From JABMMZ01 sp964600345 (lineage in GTDB: Bacteria; Bacteroidota; Bacteroidia; NS11-12g; UBA955): a stretch of 21,284 nucleotides of DNA. Under the pieces are notes generated by a model, which had not been told where the DNA came from, did no database searches, and saw nothing but the letters and a program-made list of their open reading frames with translations. The position numbers and the translations under genes are program-made. The stretch is taken from positions 1 through 21,284 of the forward strand of contig CAZRKA010000046.1 in assembly GCA_964600345.1 (NCBI GenBank), written 5' to 3'. This document shows positions 14,783 through 21,284 of this stretch, piece by piece; within the stretch, counting starts at the first letter, position 1, and each line of letters begins with the position of its first letter.

Positions 14783-16720
14783 ATGTCGGAAATTCAAATT
14801 ACCCTGCCGGACGGAAGTATAAGATCTTATCCGAAAGGCGTTACAGCTTATCAGGTTGCGCAAAGTATCAGCGAAGGACTTGCGCGCAACATCATTGCCG
14901 CAAAAGTGAATGGTCAGGTTGTAGAAACCGGAAGGCCAATCAACGAAAATGCGCAACTGACCCTGCTGAAATGGGAAGACAAAGAAGGTAAAACCACTTT
15001 CTGGCATTCGTCTGCACACCTGCTTGCCGAAGCTCTGGAAGCATTGTTTCCGGGAGCCAAATTCGGTATCGGTCCTGCCATTGATAACGGTTTCTATTAC
15101 GATATTGATTTTGGATCTCATAAATTCAGCAGTGATGATTTTGCCAAGCTTGAAGCCAAAATGCTTGAATTGGCCAAACAGGACAACGCTTACATCCGCA
15201 AAGAAGTTTCCAAATCGGATGCTATTGCGTATTTCACAGAAAAAGGCGACGAATATAAACTCGAACTCATACAGGATCTTAACGATGGTGAAATCACTTT
15301 CTACGAACAGGGCAATTTTACGGACTTATGCCGCGGTCCTCATCTGCCTTCAACCGGACTTATCAAAGCTGTTAAAATTCTGAACATTGCCGGTGCTTAC
15401 TGGAGAGGCGACGAAAAAAACAAACAACTGACCCGCATATATGGCATCACTTTCCCGAAAAAGTCTGAGCTCGACGCCCACCTTTTGATGCTGGAAGAAG
15501 CTAAGAAGCGCGACCACCGCGTATTAGGACGCGACCTGGAAATTTTTGCATTCGACGACGATGTCGGACCCGGACTTCCGCTTTGGTTACCCAAAGGAGC
15601 TGCCATCATTGAACTGCTTGAAGGATTTGCCAAAAAAACAGAAAAAGAGGCCGGTTATCAGCGCGTTAAATCACCGCATATAGCCAAGGAAAGCATGTAC
15701 ATTAAAAGCGGACACCTCCCCTATTACAAGGACAGCATGTTTCCTCCAATGGAACTGGATGGTATCAATTACTATCTGAAAGCCATGAATTGTCCGCATC
15801 ACCATAAGATTTTTGCTGCTACGCCCAAATCATACCGCGATTTACCCGTGCGCTATGCAGAATACGGAACATGTTACAGATACGAACAAACGGGTGAACT
15901 ATTCGGCCTGATGAGAGTACGTTCATTGCAAATGAACGATGCGCATATTTACTGTACAAAAGCACAGTTTGAGGCCGAATTCAAGGCTGTAAATGCGCTC
16001 TATCTGAAATATTTTAAAGTTTTCGGCATAGACAAATATGTGATGCGTTTCAGCAAGCACGACCCTAAAAAGCTCGGGCAGAAATACATTAATGCCCCCG
16101 AGCTGTGGAAAGAAACCGAAGACATGGTAAGAGACGTGCTGGTAAAAGCAGAGATACCTTTTATTGAGGTTGAAGATGAGGCCGCTTTTTACGGACCTAA
16201 GATCGATATTCAGATCTGGAGTGCCATTGGCCGCGAGTTCACACTGGCTACCAATCAGGTGGATTTTGCTCAGGCTGAGCGCTTTGACCTTTATTTCATC
16301 AACGAAAAAAGCGAAAAGGAAAGACCGATTATCATACACCGGGCGCCATTGAGCACCCACGAGCGTTTTATCGGTTTTCTGCTGGAGCATTACGCCGGTA
16401 AATTCCCATTATGGCTGAATCCCGATCAGGTAATCATTTTACCTATAAGCGAAAAGTATCAAGAATATTCAGAAAAAGTTTTAAATGTCCTAAAAAAGCA
16501 CGATATTCGCGCCCTCATTGACGACAGGTCGGAAAAAACCGGCAAGAAGATTCGCGATGCAGAGTTGAAGAGACTGCCTTTAATGCTGATACTCGGCGAA
16601 AAGGAACAAAACGACAACACTGTGACTGTGAGGAAACAAGGTGGCGAAGATCTGGGATCAATGACGATTGAAGCACTCATCCAATGGGTGAATGCAGAGA
16701 TTGACAAACAATTGAATTAA
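14783..16720 (+). CDS. thrS: Threonyl-tRNA synthetase
   Basis: Charges tRNA-Thr with threonine in the cytoplasm and edits mischarged Ser-tRNA-Thr. The 645 residues are full length. An N-terminal TGS domain (about 1-62) is followed by the editing domain with HSSAH at 75-79 and CRGPH at 183-187, the HxxxH and CxxxH metal-like motifs of bacterial enzymes. The class II catalytic core has zinc ligands C337 (in NCPHHH), H388 (in NDAHIY) and H519 (in IIHRAP), with motif 3 at HRAPLSTHERF. The C-terminal anticodon-binding domain (about 540-645) is complete. It is the first gene of the operon, with infC 14 nt downstream, as in many bacteria. Confidence 0.97.
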   Translation: MSEIQITLPDGSIRSYPKGVTAYQVAQSISEGLARNIIAAKVNGQVVETGRPINENAQLTLLKWEDKEGKTTFWHSSAHLLAEALEALFPGAKFGIGPAIDNGFYYDIDFGSHKFSSDDFAKLEAKMLELAKQDNAYIRKEVSKSDAIAYFTEKGDEYKLELIQDLNDGEITFYEQGNFTDLCRGPHLPSTGLIKAVKILNIAGAYWRGDEKNKQLTRIYGITFPKKSELDAHLLMLEEAKKRDHRVLGRDLEIFAFDDDVGPGLPLWLPKGAAIIELLEGFAKKTEKEAGYQRVKSPHIAKESMYIKSGHLPYYKDSMFPPMELDGINYYLKAMNCPHHHKIFAATPKSYRDLPVRYAEYGTCYRYEQTGELFGLMRVRSLQMNDAHIYCTKAQFEAEFKAVNALYLKYFKVFGIDKYVMRFSKHDPKKLGQKYINAPELWKETEDMVRDVLVKAEIPFIEVEDEAAFYGPKIDIQIWSAIGREFTLATNQVDFAQAERFDLYFINEKSEKERPIIIHRAPLSTHERFIGFLLEHYAGKFPLWLNPDQVIILPISEKYQEYSEKVLNVLKKHDIRALIDDRSEKTGKKIRDAELKRLPLMLILGEKEQNDNTVTVRKQGGEDLGSMTIEALIQWVNAEIDKQLN

Positions 16721-16734
16721 AAACTTAACAATAA

Positions 16735-17325
16735 TTGCAAAAGAAACCGTTTAAACCTACCGTTAAACCAAAGAAGCCAAGCGGCCCCCGTCCTAACCGT
16801 GGAAGAAGGGAAGCTCTGCACCGCATCAACAATTTTATTACTGCTCCGGAAGTAAGGGTTGTTGGAGATGACATCGAAAGTTCTGTACTTACCCTGCAGG
16901 CGGCGATGAAACTGGCTGAAAAGATAGGTTTAGACCTGATTGAGATTTCTCCGAACGCAGAACCGCCTGTTTGCCGGATTGCAGATTACAACAAGTTTTT
17001 ATACGAACAGAAAAAGAAACAGAAAGAATTAAAGGCCAATGCGGTCGTTAATGAGGTAAAAGAAATAAGATTCGGACCGAACACAGACGAACACGACGTT
17101 GATTTCAAACTCAAGCACGCAACTAAGTTCCTGAACGATGGAGCAAAAGTCCGGGCATATGTTTTTTTCAAAGGACGTACCATCGTTTACAAAGAAAGAG
17201 GAGAAGAGTTGCTGATGCGTTTTGCAAATAAATTGATTGAAGATGGAATTGCGAAGCTGGAATCAACACCAAAGCAGGAAGGTAAAAAGATGATCATTCT
17301 GCTCGGACCGACAAAGAAAAAGTAA
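16735..17325 (+). CDS. infC: Translation initiation factor IF-3, TTG start
   Basis: IF-3 binds the 30S subunit, checks start-codon pairing and keeps 50S away. The 196 residues contain a basic N-terminal tail, the N domain from HRINNFI (about 29) with VRVVGDD and LDLIEISPNAEPPVCRI, a lysine-rich linker, and the C domain with EIRFGPNTDEHDVDFK and ending IILLGP. The frame is closed by TAA immediately before TTG 16735, and no ATG, GTG or TTG occurs before the conserved HRIN block, so TTG must be the start. A nearby ATT at 16734 is in another frame and hits a stop quickly. Rare start codons on infC serve self-control in other bacteria because IF-3 disfavours them; the same is inferred here. Confidence 0.94.
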   Translation: MQKKPFKPTVKPKKPSGPRPNRGRREALHRINNFITAPEVRVVGDDIESSVLTLQAAMKLAEKIGLDLIEISPNAEPPVCRIADYNKFLYEQKKKQKELKANAVVNEVKEIRFGPNTDEHDVDFKLKHATKFLNDGAKVRAYVFFKGRTIVYKERGEELLMRFANKLIEDGIAKLESTPKQEGKKMIILLGPTKKK

Positions 17326-17358
17326 CAAAAAAATAGTAAATCTTAAATAGTAACAGTT

Positions 17359-17559
17359 ATGCCAAAGATGAAGACCAACAGTAGTGCCAAGAAAAGAGTG
17401 AGCATTACCGGTACAGGAAAAATAAAACGCAAAAAAGCGTTCAAAAACCACATTCTAACCAAGAAAGCAACCAAACGCAAACGCGGTTTGGCTCAAAGCG
17501 GACTTGTTAGCGAAGTGGATATGCCGAACATGAGATACATGCTCACAATCGGAAAATAA
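17359..17559 (+). CDS. rpmI: 50S ribosomal protein L35
   Basis: A 66-residue, strongly basic protein of the large ribosomal subunit. It has the family start MPKMKTNSSAKKR, then a central KRKKAFKNHILTKKATKRKRGL and an end near MRYMLTIGK. Length and place between infC and rplT are standard. Confidence 0.96.
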   Translation: MPKMKTNSSAKKRVSITGTGKIKRKKAFKNHILTKKATKRKRGLAQSGLVSEVDMPNMRYMLTIGK

Positions 17560-17580
17560 TTAAAGAGAAACCAAATTTGT

Positions 17581-17614
17581 CAGGCTCAAAGTTTCTGCCG
17601 GTGCAGAACGCCTG
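17581..17614 (+). promoter_or_regulatory. Two-stem hairpin leader upstream of rplT, candidate L20 control site
   Basis: In the 96-nt gap between rpmI and rplT, CAGGC (17581-17585) pairs with GCCTG (17610-17614). Inside it TTCTGC (17593-17598) pairs with GCAGAA (17603-17608) around a CGGT tetraloop. The result is a 5+6 bp helix with a 7-nt bulge on one side and one C on the other. L20 controls its own operon in E. coli and Bacillus through irregular helices that imitate its 23S rRNA site; whether this one does so is inferred from position and shape. Confidence 0.5.
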
Positions 17615-17655
17615 CCATAACTCAAAATAACTCCATAAAGTAACAAAGTAAAAAA

Positions 17656-18237
17656 ATGCCTCGTTCAGTTAATCACGTTGCCAGTAAGGCACGCAGAAAG
17701 AAGGTTCTCAAAATGGCCAAAGGCTATTTTGGAAGAAGAAAAAATGTTTGGACCGTTGCGAAAAACGCAGTTGAAAAAGGTCTGACCTACGCTTACCGCG
17801 ACCGCAAACAAAAGAAAAGGAATGTCCGTTCAGTATGGATTGTCCGTATCAATGCTGCAGTCAGAGAATTCGGATTATCCTATTCAGAATTTATCGGTAA
17901 GTTGAATGCAAAAAACATCACTTTAAGCCGTAAGGCCCTTGCCGATCTGGCACTCAATCACCCTGAAGCCTTTAAAGCTATCGTTAATGAGGTGAAAGAC
18001 GCTACTCCGGTATCACGTCCTGACAATGCTCCAAAAGTTAAAACTCCTGCAGCAGTTGCCGTAGCAGTCGAAGCTCCAAAAGCTAAGACTACCCGCAAAG
18101 CAGCTCCTAAAGCTGAAGCTAAAGTTGAAACAGGTGATGAAACTCCGGTAATCGAAACTCCTTCAGACGAAGTTGCTCCGGTTAAGAAAGCAAGAGCCAG
18201 CAAAGCCAAAAAAGAAGAAAACAAAGACGGCGAGTAA
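17656..18237 (+). CDS. rplT: 50S ribosomal protein L20 with a long C-terminal extension
   Basis: L20 binds 23S rRNA early in 50S assembly. Residues 1-114 are an ordinary L20: MPRSVNHVASKARRKKVLK, GYFGRRKNVW, RDRKQKKRNVRSVWIVRINAA, and an end at HPEAFKAIVNEVK. Normal L20 proteins stop at about 115-118 residues. This one continues for about 78 more, a tail of Ala, Lys, Pro, Thr, Val and Glu (KVKTPAAVAV, KAPKAEAK-like runs and a basic KKARASKAKKEE end) that is probably disordered. The frame is uninterrupted and uses the same codon style, so it is not an obvious frameshift. Acidic/basic Ala-rich tails occur on other Bacteroidota ribosomal proteins; the role is unknown. The gene ends 22 nt before a strong terminator. 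Confidence 0.95.
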   Translation: MPRSVNHVASKARRKKVLKMAKGYFGRRKNVWTVAKNAVEKGLTYAYRDRKQKKRNVRSVWIVRINAAVREFGLSYSEFIGKLNAKNITLSRKALADLALNHPEAFKAIVNEVKDATPVSRPDNAPKVKTPAAVAVAVEAPKAKTTRKAAPKAEAKVETGDETPVIETPSDEVAPVKKARASKAKKEENKDGE

Positions 18238-18259
18238 TTTAAGCCAGATTTAAAATATT

Positions 18260-18286
18260 AAGGGAAGTTATTGCTTCCCTTTTTTT
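18260..18286 (+). terminator. Intrinsic terminator of the thrS-infC-rpmI-rplT operon
   Basis: AAGGGAAG (18260-18267) pairs with CTTCCCTT (18274-18281) across the loop TTATTG, and the stem runs into an unbroken T-run to 18286. It begins 22 nt after the rplT stop. Confidence 0.9.
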
Positions 18287-18436
18287 ATGCGTAATAATAC
18301 CGTCCAATATGAAATGTCGTAAACAATAACTGGTCTCTGATAAAAATTAAAATTGATTATTCCACCCTATAATTTTTCGGGTGCTTTCCGGCAAATTGAG
18401 CTTAAACCTGTATGAATGAGTTGTGAAGAAATTAAA

Positions 18437-19393
18437 CTATGCCTCAAGCTCTCTCACCACACCCATCTTGCTGAACTTCTCGATTCTCTCGTTGATCAGT
18501 TCTTCAGCAGGTTTGTCTTTAAGGAGTTTATAGAGCTTTTTAATCTCTTTCTTTACAGTTGCTATAGATTTCTCTATATCTGTATGGGCACCGCCAAGCG
18601 GTTCTTCGATGATGCCGTCTATCAACCCGTTTTTAAGCATATCGTTTGCTGTCAGCTTAAGTGCTTCAGCAGCCTTTTCCTTAAACTCCCAGGTTCTCCA
18701 AAGGATGGATGAGCAGCTCTCAGGTGAAATTACCGAATACCAGGTGTTCTCCATCATGATTACCCTGTCGCCGACACCTATTCCCAGGGCGCCGCCACTT
18801 GCACCTTCGCCTATTATGATACAGATAATGGGCACTTTCAGCACAGCCATTTCCATCAGATTTTTAGCAATTGCTTCACCCTGCCCTCTTTCTTCTGCTT
18901 CCAGTCCGGGCGATGCTCCGGGTGTATCTATAAATGTGATTACAGGTCGGTTAAACTTCTCGGCAAGCTTCATCAGACGCAATGCTTTGCGATAGCCCTC
19001 GGGGTTAGGCATTCCGAAATTGCGGAACTGCCTGTCCTTGGTATTGCGGCCTTTCTGTTGACCGATAAACATAAATGAATGTCCGTCGATACTGCCGAAT
19101 CCCCCTACCATGGCCTTGTCGTCTTTGACATTTCTGTCACCGTGCAATTCCAGAAAATCAGGGGCCATGCCGTGAATATAATCCAATGCATATGGCCTGT
19201 CTGGATGTCTCGAAATCTGAACTTTCTGCCAGCCGCTTAAATTGCCGTATATGGTCTTTTTTGTTTCTTCTATCTTGGTTTCCAGCGACTTGATTGTATC
19301 ACTCATGTCTACCTTTCCTTTTGAGTGGGTTTCCTTAGCCTTTTCCAGCTGATCAATCAATTCCTGAATTGGTTTTTCAAAATCAAAATACAT
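18437..19393 (-). CDS. accA: Acetyl-CoA carboxylase carboxyltransferase subunit alpha
   Basis: With AccD this subunit moves the carboxyl group from biotin to acetyl-CoA, making malonyl-CoA for fatty-acid synthesis. The 318 residues are full length. The N-terminal helical part (1-60) has FEKPIQELIDQLEK and a coiled stretch. The crotonase-type core carries ISRHPDRPYALDYI, HGDRNVKDDKAMVGG, FIDTPGASPGLEAEERGQ and the oxyanion-hole region IGEGASGGALGIGVGD, followed by YSVISPESCSSILWR. It starts at ATG 19393, downstream of a -7 box. It is the last of three minus-strand genes; the upstream gene ends 39 bp away. accD is not in the window. Confidence 0.97.
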   Translation of the reverse strand: MYFDFEKPIQELIDQLEKAKETHSKGKVDMSDTIKSLETKIEETKKTIYGNLSGWQKVQISRHPDRPYALDYIHGMAPDFLELHGDRNVKDDKAMVGGFGSIDGHSFMFIGQQKGRNTKDRQFRNFGMPNPEGYRKALRLMKLAEKFNRPVITFIDTPGASPGLEAEERGQGEAIAKNLMEMAVLKVPIICIIIGEGASGGALGIGVGDRVIMMENTWYSVISPESCSSILWRTWEFKEKAAEALKLTANDMLKNGLIDGIIEEPLGGAHTDIEKSIATVKKEIKKLYKLLKDKPAEELINERIEKFSKMGVVRELEA

Positions 19394-19415
19394 AAACTGT
19401 CATTTTAATGGTGGG

Positions 19416-19423
19416 CGAAATTA
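19416..19423 (-). promoter_or_regulatory. Candidate -7 box TAATTTCG for accA
   Basis: On the minus strand TAATTTCG differs from TAnnTTTG by one T to C and ends 22 nt before the accA ATG. It lies in the 39-bp gap after the upstream gene, so accA may have its own promoter besides read-through. Confidence 0.4.
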
Positions 19424-19432
19424 ACTGAAAAT

Positions 19433-20509
19433 TCATTCACTTTTATATTTTAATCCTGCAGAAATCAAACTGTGATCGCTGGATAATTTATAGGTTTTAT
19501 AAAATGTTCCTTCGTATGCTTTTGGGTATAGGATATAATCAATTCTGAAATTAGGCATGATTCCAATATAGGTCTTGCCCATACCCGAACCGTTTTCGAT
19601 AAAGGCATCTTTCAATCCTTTGCTCAGATTGGCATAAGAATATGAAACAGGAGGGTCGTTAAAATCACCAAGTACAAAATGCGGTACACCGCAAGTGCTG
19701 ATGTGCTCGCGAATTTTATCAACCTGTTCGGCCCGCTTTATATATGCACTCTTCATCCTGATCAGCAATCCCCGCGATTGTTTTAGTTTCTCGTCGTTGT
19801 CTTCGGGAAGTTTGGCAATAAACTTATAATCCTGTTTTTTAAACTTAAACGACTGAAGATGAACATTATAAATTCTATTCACCATGGTATCAATCATCAA
19901 ATCGGTATAGAAACACATATTTCCCGTCAATCCATCGAAATGAACCAGTTCATTCCCAACGATTTTATATTTTGAGAAAACTGCCATCCCGTATTCTCCT
20001 CTTTTACGCCCGTCTTCAAGTTTCTGAAAATAAGCATAGGCAAAACCGCAGCGCCGGCGAATGCTGTCGACTGTTGAATTCTTACCGTTGCGAATATTGA
20101 GAAACTCCTGTACACAGAGTATATCAGGTTTCAGCTCCGCCACTTTTTCGCTCAATTCGCTTACCGACCAGCGCGACTGGAAATAGCCGAACAAGCCGGC
20201 ATTATAGGACACCAGCCTGATTTCATTTTTATCCCTTTGTGTCTTATACCTGAACTGAAATGTCTGGTTGAAAAATGGAATTCCCAGCAGTATTATCCCA
20301 ATGCTGAAAAAGGCATTTATCCTGAATTGAAACAACCAGAACAGAGCGAAAAATATATTGATTAAGAGGAAAAAGGGATAAGCCAGACCCAGAAGTGCGA
20401 ATAACCAGGCCTCTTCAGGACTGATATATGAAGACAGATATGAGCCTCCCAGCAGTATTACTGCTATAATATTAAATGTAAAAACGAAGCGTCTGAAAAA
20501 CTTAATCAA
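19433..20509 (-). CDS. Membrane-anchored endonuclease/exonuclease/phosphatase-family protein, TTG start
   Basis: A 358-residue phosphodiesterase-fold protein. The N terminus holds three hydrophobic helices (about 8-30, 34-57 and 66-82), including the SPEEAWLFALLGLAYP segment usual in Bacteroidota members. The DNase I-like domain follows with its motifs in order: RLVSYNAGLF (catalytic Asn), DILCVQEF (metal-binding Glu), YNVHLQSF, VLGDFNDPP (Asp/Asn), RIDYILYP and SSDHSLI (Asp-His). All catalytic positions are present. The substrate (DNA, phosphoinositide, sphingolipid or other) cannot be told. The TTG at 20509 is the only start: the frame upstream closes at the rhomboid TAA 9 nt away and no ATG precedes the first helix. 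It is probably co-transcribed with the rhomboid gene. Confidence 0.85.
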   Translation of the reverse strand: MIKFFRRFVFTFNIIAVILLGGSYLSSYISPEEAWLFALLGLAYPFFLLINIFFALFWLFQFRINAFFSIGIILLGIPFFNQTFQFRYKTQRDKNEIRLVSYNAGLFGYFQSRWSVSELSEKVAELKPDILCVQEFLNIRNGKNSTVDSIRRRCGFAYAYFQKLEDGRKRGEYGMAVFSKYKIVGNELVHFDGLTGNMCFYTDLMIDTMVNRIYNVHLQSFKFKKQDYKFIAKLPEDNDEKLKQSRGLLIRMKSAYIKRAEQVDKIREHISTCGVPHFVLGDFNDPPVSYSYANLSKGLKDAFIENGSGMGKTYIGIMPNFRIDYILYPKAYEGTFYKTYKLSSDHSLISAGLKYKSE

Positions 20510-20518
20510 TGCTAAGAC

Positions 20519-21284
20519 TTATTCCTGACTTGCCTTGAATAATATGTCCTTTTCCTCTTTGCTTAAGCGGTCGTACCCCGATCTGGATATTTTGTCGAGT
20601 ATGGCATCTATCTCTTCCTGAGTAGGCGAATTGTCGGGGCGTTTACCCGAGTTCCTGACAGATTTTGATACACTTGTATTCTGATTGACCTCTACCTTGA
20701 ATTGTCTTTTTGAATTGCCTTGTTTGATAACAGGTTCAAACAATCTGATCTGAATTTTATCCTTTCTGTACAGGGCAAAAATGCAACCGAAAATGGCTCC
20801 GCCAATATGTGCTATATGTCCGCCGGCATTGGATTCCGAAATTGAAAGTAAATCCAGTATGATAAAAGCAACAGCTATCCAGTAAAGCTTAACCGGAATG
20901 ATGCCAAAAAGCTGAAGTCTGATGTTTGGCGCATAAACTGTTGCGGCAAACATGACAGCCATTACAGAGCCGCTGGCGCCTATCAGGGTATAATTACCGC
21001 CTTTAAAAGCGGGAATGTAATTGGATGCCAGCATGAAAAGCAAACCTGCTACGACACCGCCCCATATATACACTCTCCAGACATCCTTTTTGCGAAAAAA
21101 ATCCATGAAGATATTCCCGGAAAAATAAAGCACCAGCATGTTTAAGGCAAAATGAAAGGCGCCGAAATGTGCAAACTGATAGCTTATTATAGTCCAGGGC
21201 TTTTGAAGCAGGGCGCTCCAGGCTGAGGGAAGCGACAGATAAGGTGAGGCAAATTCTCTGACGGCAGTAAAAAGAAAAACTGAA
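20519..21284 (-). CDS. Rhomboid-family intramembrane serine protease (5' end outside window)
   Basis: The frame stays open from ATG 21139 back to the window edge, and the upstream residues belong to the protein: SPYLSLPSAW, then the family motif FAHFGAFHFALNMLVLY, where H and N help form the active site. The next helices carry GASGSVMAVMFA with the catalytic serine, and GGHIAHIGGAIFG with the catalytic histidine. So ATG 21139 is internal and the gene is cut at its 5' end by the window. After the last helix comes a cytoplasmic tail with a basic linker and a conserved-looking helical end, EEIDAILDKISRSGYDRLSKEEKDIL (in two halves), seen on many Bacteroidota rhomboids. Rhomboids cleave membrane proteins within or near their helices; the substrate here is unknown. 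Confidence 0.9.
   Translation of the reverse strand, partial: SVFLFTAVREFASPYLSLPSAWSALLQKPWTIISYQFAHFGAFHFALNMLVLYFSGNIFMDFFRKKDVWRVYIWGGVVAGLLFMLASNYIPAFKGGNYTLIGASGSVMAVMFAATVYAPNIRLQLFGIIPVKLYWIAVAFIILDLLSISESNAGGHIAHIGGAIFGCIFALYRKDKIQIRLFEPVIKQGNSKRQFKVEVNQNTSVSKSVRNSGKRPDNSPTQEEIDAILDKISRSGYDRLSKEEKDILFKASQE

Noticed and set aside
18363..18383. CACCC / GGGTG hairpin after accA as its terminator
   Set aside because: A short stem with an 11-nt loop and no T-run on the minus strand; not convincing.

Overview
The window comes from a chromosome of a member of the Bacteroidota. Four things point there: a type IX secretion (T9SS) sorting domain on a large repeat protein; the parA-parB-DUF5683 gene order; promoters of the TAnnTTTG type with no recognisable Shine-Dalgarno sequences; and the many short lipoprotein signals. 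Base composition looks moderately AT-rich throughout, and nothing suggests a phage, plasmid or insertion sequence. I see no tRNA, rRNA or CRISPR array.

Layout. Positions 1-500 hold a degenerate tandem array of about six pyrimidine-rich units of 86-93 bp, cut by the left window edge. It is followed by rseP (site-2 protease) overlapping hscB (Fe-S co-chaperone). Next comes a pair encoding an exported DsrE-like protein and a Tat-exported metallophosphoesterase that resembles SoxB. On the minus strand lies a 2.9 kb gene for a secreted protein with about nine fibronectin-III-like repeats and a T9SS tail. A divergent pentapeptide-repeat gene and a minus-strand oligopeptide-binding lipoprotein follow. 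The plus strand then carries a metallo-beta-lactamase-fold hydrolase, parA, parB and a DUF5683 protein in a tight run. Two paralogous lipoprotein/membrane genes come next, each with its own promoter. The translation operon thrS-infC-rpmI-rplT ends in a strong intrinsic terminator at 18260-18286. Finally, on the minus strand, a rhomboid protease (cut by the right edge), an endonuclease/exonuclease/phosphatase protein and accA lie in one direction.

Most genes are housekeeping: envelope stress proteolysis, Fe-S assembly, chromosome segregation, translation and the first step of fatty-acid synthesis. The parts worth a second look are these: the repeat array; the duplicated lipoproteins, which share a nearly invariant motif next to the lipid-anchored cysteine; the DsrE/SoxB-like pair with an altered active site; a structured leader in front of rplT and the unusually long tail of its product; and several promoters so close to start codons that the mRNAs should be leaderless or nearly so.
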